A DNA stretch of 64,000 nt from Corynebacterium casei LMG S-19264 (GCF_000550785.1 NZ_CP004350.1:724009-788008), one strand, 5' to 3'; positions 45,410 through 56,879 are shown, counted from the stretch's first letter. Program-made: numbers and translations. The notes: generated by a model from the letters alone, not told the origin.

Positions 45410-46441
45410 ATGAATCAGAAAACCCCTTCAGCCAAAAGCTGGGGCGCACTCGCAACAGGTGCAGTACTTGTTGCCGGCGCACTCATTGGAACCAACGTTT
45501 TGCACGCTCAGGCTGTGCGCGGCTCAGAGCAACTGACGTTTGCTAATAGTTATAACCTAAACCACCACCACAATGCGTGCGGTACCGCGTTGGTACAGCA
45601 ACAGTTGGTAGCAAGTGATTCGGAGCTGCAGCTCACCATCTTCCCGTCCAGCCAGCTGGGCGGTGACGCGGAGCGCGTTGCGTCCCTACTTGACGGCGAT
45701 ATTGATATTGACCTGCAAGGCTCATCCGCCCTGGCGTCCGTCTATGAGCCTATTGGCGTGATGGACATGGCTTATGTCTTTGACAACCCGGACCACTTGT
45801 TTGAGTGGTTTGATTCTGAGGCTTCGCAACCAATCAAGGATGATTTCGAGGAACAGACCGGCGCTAAAATTCTTGGCGTGTGGTACTTGGGCGACAGGAC
45901 TTTCTCCGCTAATGCGCCGGTGCGCGCGCCGGAAGACCTCGAAGGTTTACGCCTGCGCTACCCAGAAACCCCAGCGCACTTGGCATCTGCGGCCGCAGTC
46001 GGAGCAGAGCCCGTGGCTGTTGCCTTCGAAGAGGTTTATCTTTCGTTGCAGCAAGGTCTTGTCGATGGCCAGGAGAACCCGATTTCTTTGACCGCCGAGA
46101 ATTCACTGGATGAAGTTGTGGACTATGTCAGTCTTTCGCGCCACGCGGTAGGTTCGCAGCTTATCGTGGTTGCTGGTGATACCTGGGAGCGTTTGTCCGA
46201 GCAGGAACAGGATGACTTGCAGTCCGCTATTTCGGGCGTGCGTGAGCAAAACCGCCAGTGTGCCGACGAGGATGAGCAGGAAGTCATCACCCGCTGGAAA
46301 GATCAGGGCTCTCCCATACTCGTAGAAGATGTGGATCGCGAAGCCTTCATGGAACATGCCCACGCCTACTGGGAAGACAACCTGTCCGAGGGCGAGAAAG
46401 AAGTCTATGACTCGATTCGCTCGGTTGCTTCAGGCTCTTAG
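45410..46441 (+). CDS. TRAP transporter binding protein (DctP type)
   Basis: A 343-residue secreted protein. A signal peptide covers roughly the first 30 residues, with a hydrophobic core and an AQA-type cleavage site. It is followed by the DctP fold, including LTFANSYNLNHHHNACG and LRLRYPETPAHLASAAAVGAEPV, where Arg near residue 180 commonly binds the carboxylate. ENPISLTAEN is typical of the family. It completes the three-gene TRAP importer; ligand unknown, though an aromatic or hydroxylated carboxylate is plausible by context. Confidence 0.88.
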   Translation: MNQKTPSAKSWGALATGAVLVAGALIGTNVLHAQAVRGSEQLTFANSYNLNHHHNACGTALVQQQLVASDSELQLTIFPSSQLGGDAERVASLLDGDIDIDLQGSSALASVYEPIGVMDMAYVFDNPDHLFEWFDSEASQPIKDDFEEQTGAKILGVWYLGDRTFSANAPVRAPEDLEGLRLRYPETPAHLASAAAVGAEPVAVAFEEVYLSLQQGLVDGQENPISLTAENSLDEVVDYVSLSRHAVGSQLIVVAGDTWERLSEQEQDDLQSAISGVREQNRQCADEDEQEVITRWKDQGSPILVEDVDREAFMEHAHAYWEDNLSEGEKEVYDSIRSVASGS

Positions 46442-46452
46442 CGGTAGGGAAG

Positions 46453-47694
46453 CTACGCAGATTGCTTAAGCTCTAGTGCATTTTGGAGGATCGCGCCCAG
46501 GCGGCGCGCTCCTTCGCGCAGCGTTGCCTCATCCACCTGGGAATAAGCCAAGCGAAGGGAATTGCGCCCGCGGCCGTCTAGGAAGAACGCCGTGCCTGGA
46601 ATATATAGGATTCCTTCATCCATTGCCTCATCCAACAAGGATGGGGTATCGATGTTTTGTGGGACATCGACCCAGATGAAGAATCCTCCTTGTGGCGTGC
46701 GCCAGCTACAACCTTCTGGCATGAACTCTTTTAGTGCAGCATCAAGTGCTTGAGCGCGTCCCTTGTACATCTGCACGTTGGAGGCGACTACTGACTGCCA
46801 GTCCACTTCGCGTAAATATGCAGCCGCAATGTGTTGGCTGAGTGGCGAAGGACAAATCGCAGATGCCTCTGCCGCAGGCACCAGGCTCGCGTGCACCATT
46901 GCCGGGGCATCTGCCCAGCCAATGCGAATGCCGGGGGAGAAAGTCTTTGACAGCGAACCTAGGTAAATGACGTTATCCGGGTCAATCGTACGCAGCGCTG
47001 GTGGGGCATCGACACCGAAGTTCACCTGGCCATAAGGATTGTCCTCAATAATGACTATGCCGTGTGCTCGGCATAATGCAGCAACATCGATTCGGCGTTG
47101 ATGGGACATCATCACACCCGAAGGATTGGCAAAGTTGGAAACCACGTACAGCAGCTTGATATCTGAGCCTGCTTCCTGAGCGCGGGTGATGGCTAAAGAG
47201 AGGGCATCAATAGTAATTCCTTCTTCATCGCCCTCTAACTGGTCCACGTGAGCTTCCATGCCGGCGAACACGTTGAGCGCTCCAGAGTAGGTCGGTGCCG
47301 CGGCTAGAACTGTGTCCCCGCTGTTGAGAAAGAGCTTGGCAACCAAATCTAAAGACATCTGTGAACCGGAGGTGACAATGATGTCTGCGGCGTTGGTTTC
47401 AATGCCTTCCAGCGCCATGACGTTCCTGATTTCTTGCACCAACTCTGGATGGCCCACGGAGGTACCGTATTGGAAAGCGGAAGAACCATGTTGATTCACC
47501 ACGTCATTGGTGATCCGTGTGATTTCTGGCCACGGTAGGTGCGTGAGCTCTGGGTTGCCGCCGGCCAAGGAGATGACACCCTCATCCATTTCCATTTCGA
47601 ACACTGCGCGGATTGGTGACGGCGCGAAAAACTGTGCGCGCGTTGCAAAACGTTCATTGAGTGGAAGTGGATTTGTCCGATTCACATTCTTCAT
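46453..47694 (-). CDS. PLP-dependent aminotransferase (class I/II)
   Basis: A 413-residue aminotransferase-like protein. The PLP lysine is in LGSLSKTFSPGIRIGWADAP, the Asp that contacts PLP in IIEDNPYGQVNF, and the N-terminal ISLAGGNPELTHLPWPE resembles 2-aminoadipate/LysN-type and MocR-type aminotransferases. There is no N-terminal DNA-binding domain, so it is an enzyme. It is convergent with the TRAP operon and divergent from the BCCT carrier gene. Amino-acid or keto-acid substrate unknown. Confidence 0.82.
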   Translation of the reverse strand: MKNVNRTNPLPLNERFATRAQFFAPSPIRAVFEMEMDEGVISLAGGNPELTHLPWPEITRITNDVVNQHGSSAFQYGTSVGHPELVQEIRNVMALEGIETNAADIIVTSGSQMSLDLVAKLFLNSGDTVLAAAPTYSGALNVFAGMEAHVDQLEGDEEGITIDALSLAITRAQEAGSDIKLLYVVSNFANPSGVMMSHQRRIDVAALCRAHGIVIIEDNPYGQVNFGVDAPPALRTIDPDNVIYLGSLSKTFSPGIRIGWADAPAMVHASLVPAAEASAICPSPLSQHIAAAYLREVDWQSVVASNVQMYKGRAQALDAALKEFMPEGCSWRTPQGGFFIWVDVPQNIDTPSLLDEAMDEGILYIPGTAFFLDGRGRNSLRLAYSQVDEATLREGARRLGAILQNALELKQSA

Positions 47695-48122
47695 CAGGAT
47701 TTCCTTGTCTAATATTCAGCGAGACCAGGGTATGGTGACGCTGTCGCCGTGGGTATATTGAGCGCCATGTTTTGACGCTTCTCATATTCGATGTTAACCC
47801 ACGCTGACTAGGGCAATCTCACATTTTGAGATGGCAAAAATTAATCCATATTCGGGAAATGCATAATTTGTTATGAATATGAGTTATTAAGTCTTTTTGC
47901 ACCCACTTGAGGGTTTCTAAGCTGCGAAATTCACCGTGGTTATACTGCACCTTTGTCAAAACTTAAGGTTAAAATCAGGCTTGTGGGGAAGATGTAAATA
48001 CGCGCTACATGTAATTCTTTAGATTAAGCAGTTACCCCAATACTGGTGACTCAGGTTACAGAGGGATTGGTATTGAACTAGTGTGGCTTATGTTCTTATC
48101 CCTATAAAGGAAAGTTAACAAA
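47695..48122. promoter_or_regulatory. divergent intergenic region with repeated CATATTC motifs
   Basis: A 428-base AT-rich region. CTCATATTC (47781-47789) and GAATATGAG (47875-47883) are exact reverse complements, and CCATATTCG (47846-47854) is a third, direct copy. ATCTCA-CATTT-TGAGAT (47815-47831) is another dyad. These may bind a regulator of the aminotransferase or the BCCT gene. No gene is seen. Confidence 0.4.
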
Positions 48123-50009
48123 GTGACTACCTCTCAACCCCAAACGAATAGAAGTTCTACTGACAAACCTTTGGAGTCGGAGGAGAAGAAAGGCAAGAAG
48201 AATTTTCTTGGTCTGAAGACTGATCCTTTTATTTTCCTGGTTTCAGCAGGCTTCGTTGTTATTTTTGTTGCCGTGACTCTGGCTTTCGGCTCACGAGCCA
48301 GAGACGTCTACGCGAGTATCTCAGGCTGGCTGATGGAAAACCTGGGCTGGATGTATATCGGCGGCTACTCGCTGATGTTCATCTTCCTTCTCGGCGTTTT
48401 TGTATCCAAGTACGGAAATCTGCGTCTTGGTGACGATGATGAGAAGCCTGCGTACTCCGTGCCGGTATGGTTCGCCATGCTGTTTGCGGCAGGTCTTGGC
48501 GCGACATTGATGTTTTGGGGTGCTGCTGAGCCACTGCACCACAGCTTTAACCCGCCTCGCGGTGATTTTCTGCCGATGAGCCAAGGAGCCATCGAGCAAG
48601 CCTTTGAATTCACCTACTACCACTTTGCGGCGCACATGTGGGTACCGTTTATCGTGCCTGGACTGGCATTGGGCTACTTCATCTACAAGCGTAAGATGCC
48701 GGCTCGTTTGTCTTCCGTTTTCTCACCTTTGCTTGGTGGCAACGTTTATAAGTGGCCAGGCAAGCTTATCGATGCTTTGTCGATCATCGGTACAGTATTC
48801 GGCCTAGCAGTATCTGTTGGCCTAGGTGTTTTGCAGATCAACGCTGGTATGAACATTATGTGGGATGTTCCGCTGGTCTCCGGCGTGGAACTAGCCATCA
48901 TCTTGGTCATTACCATTGCGTCATCGATTTCTGTGGCAACCGGTTTGGACAAGGGCATTAAGATTTTGTCCAACATCAACATCGGTGCTGCAATCGTCTT
49001 GATGTTCTTCGTCCTCTTGATGGGGCCAACTCTGACGCTGCTGCGCCACACCGTTGAGTCCTTCGGTAATTACGGCAGCTCCCTTCCGAAGATGATGTTC
49101 TGGACTGATTCCTTTGCTGAGAACCCTGGATGGTTAGGCAGCTGGACCGTGTTCTACTGGGCATGGACCATTTGCTGGGCACCATTCGTCGGCATGTTCA
49201 TTGCGCGTATTTCCCGCGGACGCACCGTGCGTGAATTCATCGGCGGTGTGCTGGCTCTGCCAACCATCTTCGTTCTTATCTGGTTCTCCATCTTTGGCCG
49301 CGCTGCGGTTGAGATGGAAAAGTCCGACCCAGGTGTTCTCACCACGCCAGTGGTGGAAGAGGGCAACACTCCGGTGGCGCTGTTCGCGCTTCTTGAGCAG
49401 TATCCGCTCTATGGCATTACCGGTTCGCTGGCTGTCTTCGTGATTGCGATCTTCTTCGTTACCTCGATTGACTCCGCGGCACTGGTCATGGACTCCTTTG
49501 CCTCCGGCGATGAAAATGTTTCTCCTGTCTACTACCGTATTGGTTGGGCATTCGCCGTTGGTGGCGTCACTGCAGCACTGCTATTCATTAATGAATCAGG
49601 CATTGAGGCGATTCAGGAAGTGGTCATTATCGTGGCCCTGCCATTTTTCATTATGATGTTCCTATTGATGTACTCGCTGCTGAAGGCAATGGGTGATGAC
49701 TACTCGGCCGAGCGTCAAGTTGCCTCCCGCCAGTGGGAGCGCACAGACAGTCCGGAGAGACTTGAAGAGCAAGAAGCCAAACCGGCACCTGGTTATGATG
49801 AGGATGGCAACCCCATCGACGTACCAGAATTTGAGTATGACGATGATGGCCGATTCCGCATCCCGGGCCACGTGGTGGTCGATGGTGATGTTTACGTTGG
49901 CGGCGACGTGGACAATGATTACACGCCAGAGTCTCCGCTGGATAGTGCTGACACTGATGTCAGCTCGCCTGACAAGCCTGACGCAAATGGTCCCGGGGCA
50001 AGGAGCTAG
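48123..50009 (+). CDS. BCCT-family compatible-solute transporter
   Basis: A 628-residue carrier of the BCCT family, with a soluble N-terminus of about 45 residues, twelve predicted membrane segments and the Trp-rich signature VFYWAWTICWAPFVGMFIAR. The glycine-rich segment VFGLAVSVGLGVLQINAGM is also intact. The C-terminal 100 residues are strongly acidic, rich in Asp, Glu, Pro and Gly (for example DVYVGGDVDNDYTPE), as in some corynebacterial osmolyte carriers. Glycine betaine, ectoine or proline betaine are plausible substrates; the exact member (EctP-like or LcoP-like) is not resolved. The start is a GTG with AAAGGAAAG before it. Confidence 0.85.
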   Translation: MTTSQPQTNRSSTDKPLESEEKKGKKNFLGLKTDPFIFLVSAGFVVIFVAVTLAFGSRARDVYASISGWLMENLGWMYIGGYSLMFIFLLGVFVSKYGNLRLGDDDEKPAYSVPVWFAMLFAAGLGATLMFWGAAEPLHHSFNPPRGDFLPMSQGAIEQAFEFTYYHFAAHMWVPFIVPGLALGYFIYKRKMPARLSSVFSPLLGGNVYKWPGKLIDALSIIGTVFGLAVSVGLGVLQINAGMNIMWDVPLVSGVELAIILVITIASSISVATGLDKGIKILSNINIGAAIVLMFFVLLMGPTLTLLRHTVESFGNYGSSLPKMMFWTDSFAENPGWLGSWTVFYWAWTICWAPFVGMFIARISRGRTVREFIGGVLALPTIFVLIWFSIFGRAAVEMEKSDPGVLTTPVVEEGNTPVALFALLEQYPLYGITGSLAVFVIAIFFVTSIDSAALVMDSFASGDENVSPVYYRIGWAFAVGGVTAALLFINESGIEAIQEVVIIVALPFFIMMFLLMYSLLKAMGDDYSAERQVASRQWERTDSPERLEEQEAKPAPGYDEDGNPIDVPEFEYDDDGRFRIPGHVVVDGDVYVGGDVDNDYTPESPLDSADTDVSSPDKPDANGPGARS

Positions 50010-50042
50010 TGCTACAAGCTAGATGGGCTCGATCAAACAGAT

Positions 50043-50092
50043 AAGTGCGCACCCACTTCCTTCGCCAAGGAGAGTGGGTGCGCACTTTCATA
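50043..50092 (+). terminator. terminator after the BCCT gene
   Basis: AAGTGCGCACCCACT and AGTGGGTGCGCACTT are perfect 15-base arms, with CCTT/AAGG pairing inside. TTCAT follows on the plus strand. Located between two convergent genes. Confidence 0.78.
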
Positions 50093-50118
50093 TCTACTGC
50101 GGCTCCACTGCGGCTTTA

Positions 50119-51000
50119 TTAAAGCTCTGCTGTGATGGCTTCTGCCATTGCTGCTTGGCCGCGTGCAGTCGGGTGCATTGGATAAGCACCTGTCTCTGCG
50201 CCGGTTAGATCCGTCCAGCGTTGTTCTGGTGGGGTGCAGACCGTGTGTTCCTCTGCATTCTCGGGGATGATGAACGGAATCTGCATCTCTGAGGAGACAC
50301 CTTTGATGCGTCCGTTGATTTCATTGGTCAGGCCTACCGCCCAGCCGCGGTCATCTTCGGAGATAAATGCCGCGTCTTCGCACTGGCCTTCATCCGTAAT
50401 CAGTGGCATGTACCCGGTGACCATAATGTGTGCTTCAGGAGAACGCTGCTGCACACTGTTGTAGACGCTAAAGAGCATTTCATTGACCGAATTGGTCATC
50501 TCGTCACGGTTGAACCGTGACGCACAATCTGATTCTTCGCCGGCAGCTCGAGCCTCCTGGAAGCACCGTGCGATATCGGGGAAACCAATGTCATTGCCGC
50601 CGATGGAAATGGTGACAAGGTCAGTGTCCTTAGTTAATGACTCCAGCTGTGCTTCGATCGGGCCCTCGGAACCGGCGCGAGTGCTAAAAATATCCGCGGT
50701 TACCGCACTGGAGCAGGTAGCATCTACGAAGTTCTTTACCCCCTCATGCTGCGCTACCAACGATGGATAGTTATCCGCTGAACGGAAGCACTCTGCTGGG
50801 CCTGTTGTCTCTGCTGTCCGCGAACCCATGGCAGAATAAGAATCTCCGAGTGCTACGTACTCCTGATACGTTGCTGAATCAGCAGGAGTCTCAGAAGCGG
50901 TAGGGGACTGCGAACTTTCCTGGGACTCAGTACTGCATGAAACAAGCGTCCCCGCCGCCAACACTGTGATGGCAGCGGGGACGCTTAGAAACTTCTTCAT
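50119..51000 (-). CDS. secreted SGNH/GDSL hydrolase lipoprotein
   Basis: A 293-residue lipoprotein: the signal region MKKFLSVPAAITVLAAGTL is followed by a lipobox VSC with Cys near residue 22 and a Ser/Glu-rich linker. The SGNH blocks are visible: ALGDSYSAMG with the catalytic Ser, ISIGGNDIGF with Gly/Asn, and the C-terminal MHPTARGQAAMAEAI with the catalytic His. Paired Cys residues (for example in PAECF and DATCSS) suggest disulfides outside the membrane. It probably hydrolyses an ester on a lipid or cell-wall component. Confidence 0.83.
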   Translation of the reverse strand: MKKFLSVPAAITVLAAGTLVSCSTESQESSQSPTASETPADSATYQEYVALGDSYSAMGSRTAETTGPAECFRSADNYPSLVAQHEGVKNFVDATCSSAVTADIFSTRAGSEGPIEAQLESLTKDTDLVTISIGGNDIGFPDIARCFQEARAAGEESDCASRFNRDEMTNSVNEMLFSVYNSVQQRSPEAHIMVTGYMPLITDEGQCEDAAFISEDDRGWAVGLTNEINGRIKGVSSEMQIPFIIPENAEEHTVCTPPEQRWTDLTGAETGAYPMHPTARGQAAMAEAITAEL

Positions 51001-51019
51001 GTTTGCCCAGCGTAGCGGA

Positions 51020-51568
51020 TTAGACCAGCTTGTGGGTCAGGTTTGCTGGACGAGTGTAGGTGTTGACCACAGGGGACCACTGGATTGCATCATCCACAAT
51101 CTTCTCTAGGGTTTCACGGTCAGCGTCACCGTCAACGTCCACATTGACCTGAACATCGGAGACACCTGGACGCTTCTCATCATTCAAGTCGCCAACGCCC
51201 CACACGGGGGAAACATCGATATTGGACTCAATGTCGATATCAATCTTGGTCAGGGTAACGCCACGGTGGGTAGCAATAGCCTGGATGCCTACGGAGATGC
51301 AGGCTGCGAGGCCCGCTTGTGCAATCTCAGTTGGGTTTGGCGCGGAGTCATCACCAAGCAGCGCCGGTGGCTCAGAAACCAGGACTGGCTTCAGATCACG
51401 AACTTGAGTGTAATTACGGAAGTGGCCATCAGCCTCGGTGTGAGTCTTGATGACCTTCTTGCCGCCCTCTGGATTGTCAATGTTCTTTTGACGCAGGGAC
51501 GCAAGCTTGTCCTTGTCGATTGCCTCTAGTGGTTCACCGGCGGTGTGATTTGGGGTCAAATCAGACAT
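51020..51568 (-). CDS. OsmC-family protein
   Basis: A 182-residue OsmC-fold protein, seen from NPTEIAQAGLAACISVGIQAIATHRGVTL, which includes the family's first Cys, and IQWSPVVNTYTRP, where the usual second Cys is replaced by Val. Loss of the second Cys argues against classic organic hydroperoxide reduction. Function therefore uncertain; related proteins act in stress or thiol chemistry. It lies 19 bases upstream of the hydrolase gene on the same strand and may be co-transcribed with it. Confidence 0.78.
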   Translation of the reverse strand: MSDLTPNHTAGEPLEAIDKDKLASLRQKNIDNPEGGKKVIKTHTEADGHFRNYTQVRDLKPVLVSEPPALLGDDSAPNPTEIAQAGLAACISVGIQAIATHRGVTLTKIDIDIESNIDVSPVWGVGDLNDEKRPGVSDVQVNVDVDGDADRETLEKIVDDAIQWSPVVNTYTRPANLTHKLV

Positions 51569-51626
51569 TTAAATTCTCCTTCGTTGTTGGAACGATTCCC
51601 ATGCTAGTCCTAGTTGTCGACTTATG

Positions 51627-53624
51627 TTAGACAGCTTGGTTCATTCTATTCACACCAAGAGCTATGCCCGCAGCGCTCGTCGCAGCTTTGTCCGCTTCTT
51701 GGATAAACCACGAGTCAGTGCCAGGTAGCGGTGGGGAAATGGTGGTATCTGGATACTGCGCGTGCGCTGGGATTCCCACCATGTGCAGGCGCGAATCTTG
51801 CTCGCCGTCTTCGCGCAGAACCCGGCGGGTCTGCGGATCCTGGGCAACGGATGCCGTTGGAATCTCCGTGCCGTCTTCCCAAATATCCGTGAATGGAACA
51901 ACACGTTGTTGGTCCACGAGATTCTTTGTGAAGGCATCGGCAGGCGTCTTGCGAATATCTGGCTTGTGCACCCAAGCATCTAACAAGGTGGTGCCGCGGT
52001 AGCGCACACCGCCCGACGACGGCGAGCTCATGGTCCACTCACCAGTACGGCGATCCATGTCCAGCAGCGGATAGCCGCCAATGAACTTCACAATTCCCGC
52101 ATCCACCAGCGCCATCAGCTGACGGGTGCGGAAGATTGGTGGGCCTGAGCACGCCAGCTGCGCCAACGCGATGGCTTTATCAAACATGTGGTGACGCGAC
52201 TCCACGGTGTAGCTGCCTTCCGCGCCAAGCACTTGGGATGGCTTGCGGGAAAAGCCCAGCGACCACAAAGCAGCACGAACCGGGCTATCCGGCCCTTGCT
52301 CTGCATCCTTGAGGTCTTCTTCCAATCGCTGCATCAGATACGCTGTGAGCTCATCCGAGTTATCGAAGTTGGCTGGCAGCAAATGCATCCAGCGCAACAA
52401 TGAAAAACGCTTGGTGGTGTACTGCGTGATGACATCATCGAGGGCGGTGATGCCGTTGAAGACAACGCTGGCATCGACCTCTGCGTCATCGATTGCCTGC
52501 ACGATGGTGTCTAGGTCAGCCTTGAGCGCCTCCGGCTCCACGCGTGCCAACGTCTTCAAATATGCGTGGTAAGCATCGCGTGCAACGGCCGGCCACACTT
52601 CCACGTCATAGTCGATGGAACGGCGACCGCTTCGCGATGACAACTCTGCCACGACCTTCTTCAACCGTGGAATCTCCGCTGGCGCCGGCAAGCCGCGATC
52701 ATCCGACTGCGGCATGAGCGGGTATCCACGGCGCGAGCTCGCGTAATACGTTGGCTCCTTGCCTGTTGGAATATAGCGAACCCCACCGCGGGCACTTGGA
52801 TCATCCACGAACTTTCCGCCACGCTCTTGCGTGGTCAGAATCAAAATATCAAAAAAGCCCATGCCCAAACCGCGGGAGAGCACCTGCTCATTGTCCTTGA
52901 TGGAAGCAACATCTTGCTCAATTGGGTTATTGGCGCGAATCCACTTCAGATCAGGGTGCTCATCAAGTGTTTGCTTGATCCATTTTTCCTGCTCTGAATA
53001 TCCCTGGTTCTGCCAGCCGGTGACCGCGATGGTGACATCTGCGTCGATGCTTTCTCCGTTACTTAAGGAAATGGTGTCAAAACCACCCTTGTCCTCAATA
53101 CCGGTGGCACGCGCCTTATGGGTCTTTACCGTGACCCACTCCGGAATATCCGCGAGCACCGACTCATAAAACCACACCAGGTAATAGCCATACAGTGCGC
53201 GCAAAGGATAAGAAGCAGGCTTAACCTGCTCCAGTTCTTCCTTGCTAAACCGCTTTGCTAATTCATCACCCAACGGGTGCTTTTCAACGTAGGCACGCTT
53301 TTCTGCGGAAACCTCATCCTCATAACCCAAGTGCAGACGCACCCACTCGTAAATGGTGGGGCCTTCCACCACCGGCGCATCCACTGTCGCGCCGGGCTCA
53401 GAAAACAGCGTCATGCCGTGCGCAAAAGTGTTCATGCACAGCGCCTTGGTTTGCGTAATGTCCCAAACTCGGCCGCCGCCGTGCTGCGCATCATCAATGA
53501 GATGCAAAGTCAGATCCTGCGGGGTAGTGGTCTCCGCATTGAGATGCGCAACAAGACGCTCCAGCGTGGAAACCCCACGCGGACCCAGACCGATAATCGC
53601 TATGGAAGGCGAAGTATTTGGCAT
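51627..53624 (-). CDS. large FAD/NAD(P)-binding protein
   Basis: A flavoprotein of about 665 residues. SIAIIGLGPRGVSTLERLVAHL near the N-terminus resembles a dinucleotide-binding fold, and DVTIAVTGWQNQGY and GMGFFDILILTTQERGGKF fit the NAD_binding_9-type FAD/NAD(P) group. Longer than most two-domain oxidoreductases. The C-terminal half (FSLLRWMHLLPANF, YPLLDMDRRTGEW) lacks a domain I recognise. The start giving MPNTSPS follows a GAGGG site. Substrate and pathway unknown; it stands alone between osmC and the thiC riboswitch. Confidence 0.68.
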   Translation of the reverse strand: MPNTSPSIAIIGLGPRGVSTLERLVAHLNAETTTPQDLTLHLIDDAQHGGGRVWDITQTKALCMNTFAHGMTLFSEPGATVDAPVVEGPTIYEWVRLHLGYEDEVSAEKRAYVEKHPLGDELAKRFSKEELEQVKPASYPLRALYGYYLVWFYESVLADIPEWVTVKTHKARATGIEDKGGFDTISLSNGESIDADVTIAVTGWQNQGYSEQEKWIKQTLDEHPDLKWIRANNPIEQDVASIKDNEQVLSRGLGMGFFDILILTTQERGGKFVDDPSARGGVRYIPTGKEPTYYASSRRGYPLMPQSDDRGLPAPAEIPRLKKVVAELSSRSGRRSIDYDVEVWPAVARDAYHAYLKTLARVEPEALKADLDTIVQAIDDAEVDASVVFNGITALDDVITQYTTKRFSLLRWMHLLPANFDNSDELTAYLMQRLEEDLKDAEQGPDSPVRAALWSLGFSRKPSQVLGAEGSYTVESRHHMFDKAIALAQLACSGPPIFRTRQLMALVDAGIVKFIGGYPLLDMDRRTGEWTMSSPSSGGVRYRGTTLLDAWVHKPDIRKTPADAFTKNLVDQQRVVPFTDIWEDGTEIPTASVAQDPQTRRVLREDGEQDSRLHMVGIPAHAQYPDTTISPPLPGTDSWFIQEADKAATSAAGIALGVNRMNQAV

Positions 53625-53988
53625 AGTGTGAATCATCCCTCAGTTAACTAGACCCTAAAGTCCTTCTATTCTTTAGACGACTGTACCAACCTGTCTATTT
53701 AAATTAGTAAGAGCGGTTCACCGTGATGTCTGGCTCTGAATCCAATTCCCTTAACGGTAGGCGGTGCTTACTGTGTGAATAGTCAGCCGTTGGACACCTT
53801 TAGATTCACGATTGCTGAGAATAAAAAGGTTTCATAAAGGTCGATTTGAATTTAACTATTTGGTTCGAAGCTTCTGTTAGTGGCTGCATTTTATGGCTCT
53901 AGGTGTCATCGCGGCCAGATTGTATTTGGCCGAGAAGGAAATACCAGTAGGGGAGTTATTGCCGCGAACGTGGTTGGGTGGTAAAATG
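53625..53988. other. intergenic region upstream of the thiC riboswitch
   Basis: A stretch of about 360 bases that should hold the promoter for thiC. No gene or clear -10/-35 pair was recognised. A short open frame that overlaps the riboswitch is not considered real. Confidence 0.4.
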
Positions 53989-55911
<1,923 letters not shown>

Positions 55912-55939
55912 TTGAATCATGCCGAGCTTTTCCGCAGAT

Positions 55940-56879
55940 CTACGCGCTGAAGCACTCTTCAAGATCGGAAGTCACGATCGATGCCGCTGAGGGGCCGGTG
56001 TGAACCCAGAGCGTGAAGTTTTCGCTGATGCAAAGCTGGCCGTTCTCTACTGCAGGAAGGGTATTCCACAAAGGGTTGCTTTCTGCTGCCTCCAAGGGCG
56101 CGGGACTGTCGACGAATGCGATAATGCGGTCGGCATCGAGAAGTCCGATATTTTCCGGAGGGATAAAGGACCACTCGCCGTTTTCGGACGGCACTGCTGA
56201 TTCCACTAACTCGATGTTTTTGTAGACGCTGTGGAACTCCAGCTCCTACAAAGCTATCGGGCAGATATTGGCGAACTTGGTCATCACGGATACGAAGCAG
56301 CATGGTGCGCTGACCTGGTTCGTCGATGTTTGCGTCCAATTGCTCAATAGATTCGTCGGTCTCTTTGATTACTTCAGCGGCTTTATCTTCGCGTCCAGTA
56401 ATCTCAGCCAACGCAGTCAGCTGGTCGCGCCAGCTGTTGGAGCCTTCCGCGTCCCGTGATGCAATTGCAGCGACCGGAGCAATGGGCTCGAACTTTTCCA
56501 GGTTCTCTTCGACGGCTTCATCTCCGATGATTAGGTCTGGATTTAGATTTGCGATGGCCTCGAAATAGGGTTCATCGTCGTTTCCTACAACCTCCATGTT
56601 TTCAGGTGCATCCTCTCGGAGGTAATCCTGAATTCCGCCAGCATCACCCCAGTAGGTTGAACCAACTGATGCTAGGTCGATTGCCAAAGCAAAGTCGAGG
56701 AAGTTCGCTTGAACGATCACAATTCGCTGTGGATTGCTTGGAATTTCAGCCTCCCCGAAGGCTGACTGAATTATCTGTGTTTCATTGGCACTCGCGGAGT
56801 TTGAACCGTCCACGGAACATCCCACCAGTACCGTCGCTGTTGTGAGTGCGCCAAGTGTTGTTGCAATTAGCCTTTTCAT
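55940..56879 (-). pseudogene. iron/siderophore-type ABC binding lipoprotein, frameshifted
   Basis: A FecB/FepB-like periplasmic-binding lipoprotein: lipobox VGC with Cys near residue 21, then the fold IPSNPQRIVIVQANFLDFALAI and NPDLIIGDEAVEENLEKF. After LPDSFVGAGV, about residue 217, the frame turns to an Arg/Pro-rich run. The true C-terminal part continues in another frame as EFHSVYKNIEL...SFIPPENIGLLDADRIIAF. The net change is +1 (or minus 2, or minus 5). It could be the loss of one copy of a TGGAG repeat, because GGAG occurs at the junction. Without repair the protein lacks its C-terminal domain. No permease or ATPase of this system is in the window. Confidence 0.75.
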
